From contig SADC01001176.1 in the NCBI GenBank assembly GCA_004194705.1, forward strand, positions 372,001 through 436,000: 64,000 bases of DNA, read 5' to 3'. Positions 1 to 12,300 of this stretch are shown in pieces. Below the pieces are notes generated by a model. That model was not told where the DNA came from and made no database searches. It was given only the letters and a program-made list of their open reading frames with translations. Made by a program: the position numbers and the translations under genes. Within the stretch, counting starts at the first letter, position 1; each line of letters starts with the position of its first letter. The DNA is from Ditylenchus dipsaci (taxonomy: Eukaryota > Nematoda > Chromadorea > Rhabditida > Anguinidae).

Positions 1-409
1 GGTACTTCTGTCCTGGAACATTTATGGCTACAATCTAGCCGCTACGTTCATACATCTCGTGGGTATTACCTCTCACGGGTTATAATTCTGACAAATATGT
101 TTTGTAAACCAGTCAAGATAAACAAAATTTTAGTCCTATGCAGTAAATTTTCTTCCTTGAGTCTACTTGAAAGTCGCAATACAGACCTAGGAGAGGTTTT
201 CGGACCCTTTCTAGCTGGTCACTCAATAAATTTTGACCCATGACCTGTGGGAAGGATGCATGGAGCCTCAGTGATTGTGTTTTCTACTTTTTGAGCGATT
301 TATCCGCTTCTATGCTTTCAAATGTTAAGAGGCAAAGAACTTCGAGCACATACTTTTAGGTGACTTTTTCAGAAATTTTTGTGTGCCTCAAAGAAGAAAT
401 ACGAAAAAG
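1..409. other. No gene seen; 5' flank of Rpt5
   Basis: I see no coding exon here. The useful site is a pyrimidine-rich 3' splice acceptor ending at 372, which leaves 37 nt before the Rpt5 ATG at 410. No partner 5' exon is recognisable, so the acceptor could serve a 5'UTR intron or a spliced leader. Confidence 0.5.
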
Positions 410-2182
410 ATGACTCTCGGAATCGAGAATATGGAAGTTGATCAGCAGGTGGGTTCAATTGTGTGCATTTTTATTATTGGCGTCAAAATATTGTATAACA
501 TTTTCAGTTGGATCCAGAAATTATGAAGATGAACGCTAACGAGTTGCGACTCCACACAATGATGGTTTGCGAAGAAATGGGCGTGATCCGAAATGAAATC
601 AATCGAATCAACTACGAACTGCAGCACATGAACACAACCATCGCCGACAACGAGGATCGCGTCAAGGTAGGAAAATAATGTTCCGGTATCATTTTCATGG
701 TTTTTGCTTTTAAGGAGCACAGACATCTGCCTCACCTCGTGTCATCAATCATCGAAGTTCTTGAGCTGGAGCAAACTGAACCCGAAGAGGGCGCTAATGT
801 TGATTTGGATGCTCGCAAAACAACCGTGAGTGATTTTTCGGTTTACATCAATTTGTAAAAGCCCAATTTTCAGTGTGCTGTCATCAAAACCTCGACACGT
901 CTTACAATTTTCCTTCCGTCTATTGGCCTGGTGGATCCCAAGCAACTCAAGCCGGGCGATTTGGTCGCTGTACACAAGGTGATCATCGTTATTGGTCGCG
1001 TGTGCCGATTACCTTTTTGTGTTTCAGGAGACGTACCTGATCTTGGAAAAGTTGCCTGAAGAATATGACACTCGTGTGAAGGCCATGGAAGTGGATGAGC
1101 GACCTACGGGTGATTTCTTAGTCTTGCAGCTTTTCGCCTCGTTCACCACTTAATTTACAGAACAATACACTGACATAGGAGGATGCGACAAGCAAATCAC
1201 CGAAATTGTCGAAGCGATCGTTCTGCCTTTGACGCACAAAGAGAGATTCGACAAACTGGGTATCCATCCGCCGAAAGGAGTTCTGATGTACGGCCCTCCT
1301 GGTATCTTATTACTTACTCTTTGGCCTTTATAGACTACATTTAAAAGTTCAGGTACTGGAAAGACGATGATGGCTCGAGCAGTGGCCGCGCAAACCAAAT
1401 CGACGTTCCTCAAGTTGGCTGGCACTCAGCTTGTTCAGATGTACATCGGAGATGGTGCCAAATTAGTGCGGGATGCGTTTGCTTTGGCCAAGGCGAAGGC
1501 ACCTACCATAATTTTCATCGATGAACTGGATGCAGTCGGTGAGTGGTGCCTTAGTGCTTTTCGCGAACCATAATTGATTTTTAGGTACGAAGCGATTTCC
1601 GTCTGAGAAACAGGGAGACCGTGAAGTCCAGAGAACGATGATGGAGTTGCTTAATCAGATGGATGGATTTCATCCGAATGACAATATCAAGGTTGTTTTC
1701 TGAGTGATATAGAGTGATATTACGAAGAATAATATAGGTAATTGCTGCTACGAATCGGATTGATGTGCTAGATCCGGCCTTGCTGCGTTCCGGAAGACTG
1801 GACCGTAAAATTGAGCTGCCAGCGCCGGATGAGGATGCTAGAGGTCGTATTATGCAAATTCATTCGCGTAAGATGAACATGAGGTTAGCCAGTTACTACT
1901 GTGTTATCGCGCATTTCACTGTCATTTTTATTTCAGCAAAGGGGTCAACTTCGAAGAACTCGCACGCTGCACAGATGATTTCAACGGTGCCCAGTGTAAA
2001 GCAGTTTGCGTGGAATCTGTAAGATCATTATTTCCGATTGCTGCTAGAGTCAATTGGTTTATCAATTCCAGGGAATGATTGCTCTTCGACGAAACAGTTC
2101 CGAAATAACTCACGAAGACTGCATGGATGCGATCTTGGAGGTTCAGGCAAAGAAGAAGAAGACATTGAATTACTACACATAG
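410..2182 (+). CDS. PSMC3: 26S proteasome regulatory ATPase Rpt5 (subunit 6A)
   Basis: AAA+ ATPase of the 19S proteasome base; it unfolds ubiquitinated proteins and threads them into the 20S core, and its C-terminus docks in the alpha ring. Eleven exons read cleanly: 410-448, 508-666, 715-825, 874-978, 1028-1109, 1161-1301, 1353-1538, 1585-1691, 1738-1883, 1937-2018, 2072-2182. They give 422 aa, against about 439 in human. An N-terminal coiled coil comes first, then an OB-like region. The Walker A motif GPPGTGKT is split by the intron at 1302. Walker B/sensor [11 protein letters not shown] and the arginine-finger region [12 protein letters not shown] follow. The C-terminus ends YYT, matching the HbYX docking motif. 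All introns are 48-60 bp. No frame breaks. Identification is very secure. Confidence 0.97.
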
Positions 2183-2243
2183 AACGTGTATTGCATCTAA
2201 GACATTATATTTCGTTGTTCTTCTGAGAGTAAAGCCGCTGGCG

Positions 2244-2249
2244 AATAAA
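2244..2249 (+). promoter_or_regulatory. Polyadenylation signal of Rpt5
   Basis: AATAAA lies 62 nt after the Rpt5 stop codon, the only such hexamer close to the stop. Confidence 0.6.
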
Positions 2250-2894
2250 TTGTTTCTTGGGTGTTGCTTTTTGTATCCAAACTCTTCAAAATCTCTTCGG
2301 CTGCCTCCTCTTGCACGACTCGTCAGAGATCCCTCTGCAGGCGAATTTCAGTGTATCATTCGTGTGTTTCAGTGTAATCTTGCATGGAAGATTCGGAAAT
2401 TTCCTAATTCCGAAGGTTCTTCGATATTTAGGAAAACAGGGCAGATAACGTGATGTGTATGTGAATCAAATTAGTTTTCTTGCTAGTTTAATGCCTATAG
2501 CGTTTGCTGAATCTTTTGATTATTATGCTTATTTGCTCGTGTCTCTACAATTCAGGGTTCCAGCCTGAGAATAGGGTAGGGCAATAGTGAAGAAAATCAG
2601 GTTTTCATTGTAAAGTCATACACCTTATTTTTTTTTCAAAAATTGCGATTTGGAAAATTATGCTAGCTGATTGATAGTCGTTAAAGTCCTGTTATGTCAA
2701 GGTGTAAGGGACACCTGTGACAATTCTATTGCGCTCTATATTTCGCTTTATACTGTAATTTTTTCATCTGGCATGATTTGGGTTGCATTGTGACTCGGCG
2801 AAGAAGTGGCGATATAGTTCGAAAAAACTGTTGTATTTTTCGTATTCTTAATTTCCATCCATGAAATTTCAGACCAATCACCAATGCTCACTAA
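2250..2894. other. Intergenic or cadherin 5' region, no feature recognised
   Basis: AT-rich DNA between Rpt5 and the first recognised cadherin exon. The missing signal-peptide exon of the cadherin could lie here, but I could not identify an ATG exon with a matching splice phase. Confidence 0.4.
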
Positions 2895-3227
2895 ATATTA
2901 ACGGTGCGGGATTATAATACCCAAAGACAAAATACCAAGGAAAAATACCCAAAGTACAAAATACCCAATGGTCAAAATACCCAATATACATATTGTGCAG
3001 ATAATGTTCACTAAACGCTATTATCATAATATTATTATCATAATATGCACCATCTGCTATTATCATATTAATAGGACGTCAGAAGCCCACTAAAAGACCA
3101 CTCTTGGGTATTTTAGGTATTTGGGTATTTTGTCTTTGGGTATTTTGACCATTGGGTATTTTGTATTTTGGGTATTTTATCCTTGGGTATTTTGTCTTTG
3201 GGTATTTTGATCCTGCACCATATTAAC
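2895..3227. mobile_element. Foldback element with TTGGGTATTTTG arms, 8-bp TSD
   Basis: The element 2903-3219 is flanked by ATATTAAC at 2895-2902 and 3220-3227. Its ends are inverted copies starting GGTGC(G/A)GGAT. Each arm is a run of about 12-bp units (TTGGGTATTTTG and variants), left arm about 2918-2991, right arm about 3103-3210, around an AT-rich centre. An 8-bp duplication fits hAT, P or Mutator-type transposases; no transposase is encoded. Confidence 0.8.
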
Positions 3228-3342
3228 AGCTCTTTGAAAAAATCTTAATCTGTCAAAGACCTCAACCTCAGACTTTTTTAGCCAATTTTTTTCGTTCACC
3301 GCATTTTATTATTGCTGACCTAATTCAAATTTGTATTTGCAG

Positions 3343-6300
3343 GCTTCTCTCCAAAACTCTACTGAGTACTTTACTTCTAAAAACATATGCTTCTTTGTGC
3401 GCCCAACCGTGCTCATAACTGAAAGCACAGAGACAAAGGCTAGTGTCGACTATTTCCTTCCAGCTGTTATTATCTACTGGCCTCCTGAGGACTCGATTCA
3501 TACCTTTAAAGAGGTTTTTCACACTTATGAGTTTAGGAGATGACCTGATTTGCAGAATAAACAGTATGAGATGCTTTTGAGTGTGAATGCATCTTCCACT
3601 GCACCACCCACCAAACTGTACTCTCATGGAAATAGTGAACACCTCAGATATAAGCTTGTGCAGATGCCCAATGGAGTGGGTTCTGGAGTTATAAGAAGTT
3701 ATTTTTGATGACAGTTTAGGACTGGAAAAGCTTTGAAATTGATGCCAATGGTGTTCTGACTTCATCTAAGCCATTTGATTTTGAGCAGAAAACTGTGAGT
3801 CTATGTCATTTTGTTAAAAAATGAAATCGTAATTTAGCGAATTAAAGGGGCATGATCGTGCCCGATGGGGAGAAAAGGCGCGAACCAGCAGTTCTTTTCT
3901 TTCTCGACAAATTTTTACATTCTTTCTCGTCTAGATTTTTTAAGTTTTCTGTCTAGCTTTTAAAAGCAGTATAAGGTCATCTATATCAGATTTGACGAAA
4001 TAATAGTGAAAAAGGGGACGATTCGAAAAAATTCGAAAAAAACTGCTGGTTCGCGCCTTAACGCACGGGCATGCCCCTTTAAGCGAGTTATCATAGTTTT
4101 AGGTTACAGTTTTTCAGTTTTCGGTTCCTTCCTGTTATCCGTACCATATTTTTTCATTTACCAAAAAGAAAAAAAATTACAAAATAAAACCTTCAGTTTT
4201 ATTCAAGTCGGCAAGCTGCCCTACACCCAGCCTTCGGTTTACTTTTTTAACGTAAATTAACAAGAATTTCGATATACCCAGTTTTTGGTTCTAGTTATAT
4301 CAATCGAAAACAGAGTCATCATCAGGAAAAACTTTAAATTTTTTATGTGTTAAAATTCTACTCGATATCCAGACTTTTAGAACTATGAACTAGTAGTAGA
4401 AGTGTGCGATGACGACTCCAATCAAAAACTACTAGACAGATGTGCCAGAGTCAGGTTTGAAGTGGTGATCGAGGACCTTAACGACAATTGTCCCTACTTC
4501 CCAAACAACTTTACAGAGGTGACACTGTTTTACTTTTTGTAATTTTCTTCAATCTTAAAAATTCAGCCGGAACTGTTTGTCATCAGAGAGAATACAGCGG
4601 TTCAGGACCACAATAAAGGACTGAGTCTGGGAAACTTTGAGGCAGCTGTAAGAGGCCAGATGGAAAACAATTCAATCTGCTATAGATTAATGGTAGATAC
4701 TACGGTGTTAAAAAAATTAATTGCTTAAAAGGCTGTTTTTCGGCAAAAACTATGGTTCTATTTATTTTTACTTCTATCTATAAAATATGCCTAACAAAGC
4801 TCTTCAAGGCTCATTCGGCACTTTTTACAGAACTAAATCGAAAATTTGACGCTACTGGAATATACGGCAACCAGACATTTTCTACTATTAATGTAATTTT
4901 TGGCGTGACGAATTCCACTAATAGTAGAAAATGTCTGGTCGCCGAATATACCCCTCCCAAAAAAACTGCTGGCATATACCCTCCCAATAATTTTTAAAGG
5001 ATGACTAAAACCACCATTTTCGAAGAAAAAATTGTGCAAAAAGCCCTTGTCAGTAATGAATAGGCCCTCAGCCAAAGCATACGGGCCTAAGCCTAAGCTA
5101 AATTATTGGGTGGGTGTATTCCAGTAGCGATTTTTGGGAGGGGTATATTCGGCAACCGGACATTTGGCATAATTTGTGGAATTTGTCCGCGGACATTTGG
5201 CATAATTTTTCGGTATGATTCGGTTGTTTTGCCCGAATCATACCGAAAAATTATGCCAAATGTCCGCGGACAAATTCCACAAATTATGCCAAATGTCCGG
5301 TTGCCGTATATTCCAGTAGCGCCTTTAATTGAAACTGAGCCGGCTACAAATCAATTTAGCCGACCTCTCTACAGGAGCCTATTGTTTTGGATACAGCCGG
5401 TTTACTAGCATATTTAGCGTAGATTATATAACACGCGTCCATTTAAACTTTTTTTTTTTCGACTCAGGATGAACACCCACTCATCCTGAGTGGGTGTGAC
5501 TCAGGAAGAACGCCCACTCATCCTGAGTCAGATTACGCCCGACTTTTATGACTGTAGGATTTCTCGTATAATATACGAGAAATTCTACAGTTAACGACGG
5601 GGCAAAATCTGACTCAGGATGAGCGGGTGTTCATCCTGAGTCAGAAAAAAAACCATGGGAAATTTTATATTAAAATTTTTTTTAAAGGAAAAAGTCGAAA
5701 AAAAAAAGTTTTAAAGGACCATGAAACTTGATAAGCACAGCAATTGGCGAAATTTGATTTCGCGCGGGACCACTCTAATTTTGCGTAATTAATTTGGCAT
5801 TTTGAAATCAAAAATTTTTGTGTGTTTTTCATTTCTAAGCGTTTCATATGTGGATTTTCTTTCTCTCTGTATCTTTCATCCGTTCCATTGTTACGATTTC
5901 TTGAAATATTTTTCAGGTTTCGTTTTGCCAAGTGCTGATGGTCTCACAAGCAAGGATTGGTTGTACCGACGTATCCGAACTGCCGTAATCGCTGGTGTTC
6001 GGATTAGATAAGTCTTTTTAAATTGTTTCCGCCGTCGTTTGCTTTGTGGTTTCTTTTAGGTGTTCGTTTTGCTTTTACTTGGCTCTCAAATTCTATCCTT
6101 TCTATCCTTGCTATACGAAGCTGTAAAATACTAAAGAAAAATAAGCCGATAGACAGCCTTACCGAAATTTAACTATTCCTCATGTTATGTTCCCCTTGAT
6201 GATTTTCAATAAAATTCCTTATTGTCTTTTGTCGCTCATTTGTCTTTGTAGCGGTTTTTTCCTGGCTTATGTACAGTCAACTCCCGATTTAGTGTACACC

Positions 6301-9300
6301 TGGAGCCGGTCCCCAGGGTGTACACTAAATCGGGAGTTGACTGTACAGTCAAGTCTCGATTTAACGAAACCCCGATTTAACGAAACTCTTGATTTAACGA
6401 ACCTTTTTTTGGTGGCTATTTGGCCACCGATTAACTAAAATGACTAAAATAAGCTCTCGATTTAACGAAACCTTCGATTTAACGAACATTTTTGGCGGTC
6501 CCCAGGGGTTCGTTAAATCGAGACTTGACTGTACATAGTTTTTCCCTTTTTTCGCATAACCGTTGGAGATCGACGGCAAAAAGAGGCTCAATTCTACATT
6601 ATCGAGAAAACACAAATTGAGAGACTTGTCCATCGATGCTTTAATTGTGGTTCAGAGTTGAGAACAGTGAATTTTTTCAAATTTTCTGTAGTTTTGCAAT
6701 GCGCGCATGGGGAGATTGGGAATAGAGCTTTCTTGAAACCTGATTCAAGCGCATATGGCATCTTTTGAAAAACTCTTACAACTGACCGATTCCTCTGCGA
6801 CGTTGTCTAAATGAATGAATTAAGCAAGATCAATTATATTATGAGGCCGACATATTTTAAAAATAATGTAGAACAGAAGCAGGTTACAAAGGGCCACTCA
6901 AATTGCCTTATTGCAACTAAATTATCTGAGACAAGCTAAAACAAGTGGTAAGAGAAAAGGCGAAGAGATTGAGAAGAAAGTTTTCTAGCGCAGTGAGTGG
7001 CGACGTCCATAAAAAGATGAATGATTTTTCGCTTGATTGGCTATCCAGAATTTGAGAGCCAAGTAAAAGCAAAACGAACACCTAAAAGAAACCACAAAGC
7101 AAACGACGGCGGAAACAATTTAAAAAGACTTATCTAATCCGAACACCAGCGATTACGGCAGTTCGGATACGTCGGTACAACCAATCCTTGCTTGTGAGAC
7201 CATCAGCACTTGGCAAAACCGAAACCTGAAAAATATTTCAAGAAATCGTAACAATGGAACGGATGAAAGATACAGAGAGAAAGAAAATCCACATATGAAA
7301 CGCTTAGAAATGAAAAACACACAAAAATTTTTGATTTCAAAATGCCAAATTAATTACGCAAAATTAGAGTGGTCCCGCGCGAAATCAAATTTCGCCAATT
7401 GCTGTGCTTATCAAGTTTCATGGTCCTTTAATGGAGGCCTGTTATATAGCAAAACAAAAATCTCATTTTTTAAAGGACCATACTTGTCGATGACAATGAG
7501 AATTTGGCAAATTCAAATGCGCGCGGGACACTTCTCTTTCGTCTCGCTCTCTACCCATTTGAATTTGCCAAATTCTTATTGTCATCAACAAGTATGGTCC
7601 TTTAACAATACTTTATTTACAATACATTCAAGTCTCGATATAAGATACCCCCGATACAAGATACACCTTGATATAAGATACACCTAGTTCCGCCCTAAAT
7701 TATATAAACCCCATTAAATTAGTCTCGATGTAAGATACACCTCGATACAAGATACACCTGGTCCGGTCCCGAGGGTGTATCTTATATCGAGACTTGACTT
7801 TACTCAATATTTTAACAATACAAAACTCGATCCTAAAGCCTCTCACACAATGCAAATCCAATCTTCAACCTTGGCGAAGTGTTTTTAGCCTTCTTCAGCA
7901 AGATGACTTCGATTTTTATTGACAACATTGGTGTCATATTGAAGCTGAGATCCAGGGCTATCTTTTGACACCAAACTTGCATAGGAATAAAATAAAAATT
8001 GTGGATAAGAGTTAGTATTCATCAATATAATCCTCAACATGATCCTCAATGTTGAGGATCATTTTGAGTATGAACGCACTTTTATATATGATTTTCATCT
8101 TCGCGTTCCGCAAGTTTGGTGTCAAACAATAATCCTGGATCTGAGCTTCAATATGGCACCAAACTTGCAAAAAAATCTCGAAGCTTTTTGCTGAAAAATG
8201 CAAAAAACATTTCCCCAAGGTTGAGGATTGAGGATGCATTGTGAAACAGGCCTAAGAGGGAATACCCTTCCATTTCGAATCTTAAATGGCCATTGCCGTC
8301 CCCGACAACGGTTGTTCCCTTGAAAAACCCCATTTTGTTAGAGACTAAGCTGAAAAATCCGTACAACAGCTGAATGATTTGGCGAAAAAATTTGAATTGG
8401 CGGGAACAATTCGAAACAGGTGGCAATTGCCCTTAAAATCCCAAAACCAAAATTTTACTTCAGGATGATCAGAAGCACACCTTTGTCATCTCCAACGCCC
8501 ACAAACCTGAGTTGTTTGTGAAAAAGTCATTAGATAGGGAGACTATTGCCCACTACAAACTATTGATTGTGGCCGAAGACTGCATTGCTCGATCCCAATC
8601 GCACTGTGACTCCACAGTCAACACGACGATATCCACCCAAAAGGTGATAGTGGTTGAGGTGGAGGACGTGAATGATAATATCCCTAAGTTTACTCAAAGA
8701 CATTACTTTGGCAAAGTGGTCGACAGGATGACCCCCTTCGGCGACACTATACTCCAGTTAAAAGCAGTGGATTTGGATGAGGAGGACAGAGGACTGAGGT
8801 TTTTGCTGGCTAGTGCAATACACACTGACAAAATGGTAGGTTTGGATTTGTGTGATATATACATACTAGATAATTATAATACAGGGTGTTTCAAGAAATT
8901 CGGCCGTTTTGAAATGAACGATAGGACGTTTTCGTTTTCGCTGATCGATTTTTCTCGCCAAAAATTTTTTGGTATACAATGTCACAATCACGATTTTTGC
9001 TTGGTCCCCTCCCCTGTGGTTTGAGCCTTACTCTCCTAGAGGGCATCTAAAGACCACGGGTGGTAGTAACAATCAAAATATCCGCGGATAAATCCGTATC
9101 CTCGGATAAAATCGGCGGATACGGATAATAGGTAGTAACAATCAAAAAATCCGGGGATATTTATGCGTATCCGCGGATATTATCCTTAGCCTGGTCGGGG
9201 CAGGATAAATCTGCGGATAAAAATATTTTTTTATGTATTTTAAAATCGATAACTATCAAAAACGCGTGTATACGTTTGAATAGGTGTACTATACGGGTAA

Positions 9301-12300
9301 AACGGAATTTTGCAGCTAATTCTCGTAATTTTGCAGAAAAGTAGACAAAAAGTAGAGCAAAAAGTAAAAGTATGGAGCAAATAAAAAAATATTTTGGTTC
9401 ATACTTTCATTTTTTTGCTCTACTTTTTTCAGAGATGGTGCAATAAATGACACGTCACTAGAAACTAGAAAAGTAGGGCTACATGATGGCGTTATTACCT
9501 TTGAAAAAAGTTAAGAAATTTTAAGAAAAAAAATTAAAACAAAAATTAGCTGCAAAATTACGAGAATTAGCTGCAAAATTACGAGAATTTGCTGCAAAAT
9601 TCCGTTTTACCCGTACTATACTACTAAAAAGAAGTTTTGTTTAAAAATCGGTGAGTAGACGTTTGGGCTGTAGGAAGTTTCGTAACGAGACAATTTCGTA
9701 AGAGCGAATTTTCGTAAAAGCGAACTTTCGTAAGAAATTTTTTTCGTAAGAGCGAATTTTCGTAAGAAACTTTTTCGTAAGAGCGAATTTTCGTAAGAAA
9801 CTTTTTCGTAAGAGCGAATTTTCGTAACAAACTCTTTCGTAACGCGCTTTTCAGTAACATTAGTGATATGTTAAGTGGCTTTTTTTGCTTTTTAATCATC
9901 CCTTGATGTTTCTTATAATTTCTGTGATGTTTTGACCAGAAATAGTCAAGAAAAAAATAAAACAGTCAGAGGGTGGAATCGAACCGACGGTGAAAAAAAC
10001 TCATCCCATCAACTTACCTACTGCACCATTCATGCCACTGATAGTAATGGGCTATGTGTAGTATATAATATATGAATCCTAGCTCAGAGTCTTTCTCCAC
10101 GCTTTTGGGTATTTCAGCTGGTCTCCTAACGGATGAAAAGTCTGGGGATCAACTCAGTAATCCAAATTTTAGTCATATAACCTATGATTACCAACTTTTG
10201 TCCTTTTACTGTTAATATTCATATAGTTAACTGTACAAGCTGTCGAAGAGTGACAGAAAGGTCAAAATTAACGAATCAGATGACATCCTGGATTAAAAAA
10301 ATTGATTAAAAGTGAAAAAAATTTCGATGATTTCCTCTTACTAAAGAAATTCGTTACGAAAATTCGCTGTTACGAAAAAATTTCTTACGAAAATTCGCTG
10401 TTACGAAAAAGTTTCTTACGAATTTTTGCTGTTACGAAACTGTTTCTTATGAAAATGTTTCTTACGAAAGTTCGTTCTTACGAAAGTTCGCTCTTACGAA
10501 ATTGTCTTGTTACGAAACTTCCTACAGCCGACGTTTGACTACAAATGTAACATTTTTGGCGTTCTGCCCTATGTTCTGTTTAAGCCACTTAGGCTTATTT
10601 TTTCAGCCATTTTGTAGTTCGTAAGACATTTTTTGGTCCCTAAGCCTAAGGCCTAAGCCTAAGTAGGCCTAAGTGGCTAAAACAGAACATAGGGCAGAAC
10701 GCCAAAAATGTTACATTTGTAGTCAAACGTCTATACCCCTAAAAATCAGTCTTTTAGTCTTTTAATTTTTTCTTCAAAAATTATTACAGATTATCTTTAT
10801 TATCGTTTCAGCACAGAGAAAATGCTTAGCAATCATTAAAACAGGATTCCGAAAACATATTTATCTGGGGGAAATTTATACTTTGGATTTTAACATAAAA
10901 CTTTGAAAAAGAGCTTCTGCGGTCTATAAGTGTACAATTTAAAAAAAAAATACTTTTTCCATCCCTCTATTAGACTAATTGTAGAAATTATAAAAACTTC
11001 AGACAGATTTAAGGGAACACTTGTGCAAAATTCTGCAAAAAAGATTTATGCAATATTTTTCGACTGATTTTGTAAAATAACACATGAATAAATTAAACAA
11101 AACATTTTCCTGGTTTAAGGTAAACACTGAAAATAGTAGTTTAACTTTTTATACTTTTAGTGGGAATACCCATGCTCATACTTATTCGCAGATTTTATCC
11201 GATGATAAATCCGTGGATATATCCGCGAATTTATCCTTAGCTGCGGGTAAATCCGCGGATTTTCCGTATGCGCGGATATTTCTATCCGTTATTTTTACTA
11301 CGGGTTTTTATCCGCGGATATTTCTATCCACGGATTTTATCCGTATCCGCGGATTTTATACGTTGATTGTTACTACCACCCCAGGAGCCAAACCGCAGGA
11401 AGACTAAAAAAATCGAAAAATATTGATTGTGACATTAAATACCAAAACAGTATTGTCTGGGGAAAAAATCGATCTGTGAAAACAGAATTTCGAAAAACAG
11501 TATATAAAAAAATTATGGCCATTTCAAAACCGCCGAATTTCTTGAAACATCGTGTATTCTCAATCCTTTTAAAATTTCTAATCACCAACTGTATTTTTTG
11601 TAGGTGATCCCTAAAAAGGATTCCCCATTTACAGTCAATTACACCACCGGAGCTATTGTTTCGCACCTACTGTACGCTAGTGACATACCAGAAGCTATTC
11701 CTTCAGAGTTCTAGTCAGGGATTCTGCGGATCATGAGGACGAGTGTGAAGTGACTGTACGTTTTTTATATTTGATATGGCATAGTTAACTCAAACTTTCT
11801 TTCAGGTATCGCTCATTAATTTTCAACACCAAGTCGAATTTATTTTTGACAAAGAGGTTGAAGTTCTCGAAAAAGAGCTAGGCAGGTTGGAAAGGTTAGC
11901 CGTTGTTGATTAGTGCTAAAATTGGTTTTGTTGGTGACCGCATATCAAAGAACTTAACCTATTAGAAAAATATAATTAATCTGAAAACAAATATACCACA
12001 CCAACAAATTTTTGGAAGGAACGACACTGGAGAGCTCAGCAGAAAATAAACCGACTTACAATCAAAACATTTATTTTAAGAAATATAAAAAAATATTGAA
12101 GGTTGCTATCAGAAGCTAGCAAATTACGAGCTGTGGTAGACGAGTTGCTGATGTATCCCAATGAAACTACACTGACTGCACATTTCTTGGATAAAAACCG
12201 ATTAGCATTACCAGCCGAAGAAGTAAAAAGGTGAGGTTTTTACAGTTGATAGTTGAATTTCGATAAGCCTGAATGCCCAAATTTTAATGACAAAACTGTC

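Larger units (their letters stand above)
9658..10731. mobile_element. TA-flanked element split by foldback insertion
   Basis: Ends GACGTTTGACTACAAATG and complement are flanked by TA (9656-9657, 10732-10733). The left end is interrupted after 8 bp by the foldback 9666-10529, whose target duplication is that same 8 bp. The remaining body (10530-10731) is a tight inverted repeat. Confidence 0.75.
8881..11555. repeat. Nested stack of inverted repeats in cadherin intron
   Basis: The outermost arms (about 8881-9050 and 11390-11555) begin ACAGGGTGTTTCAAGAAATT. Inside lies an element (about 9059-11384) with ends GGGTGGTAGTAACAATCAA and arms rich in ATCCGCGGAT units. Inside that are the TA-flanked 9294-9613 MITE (ends ACGGGTAAAACGG, here CGGGTAAAACGG) and the 9658-10731 element. 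Successive insertion explains the layers. Confidence 0.7.
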
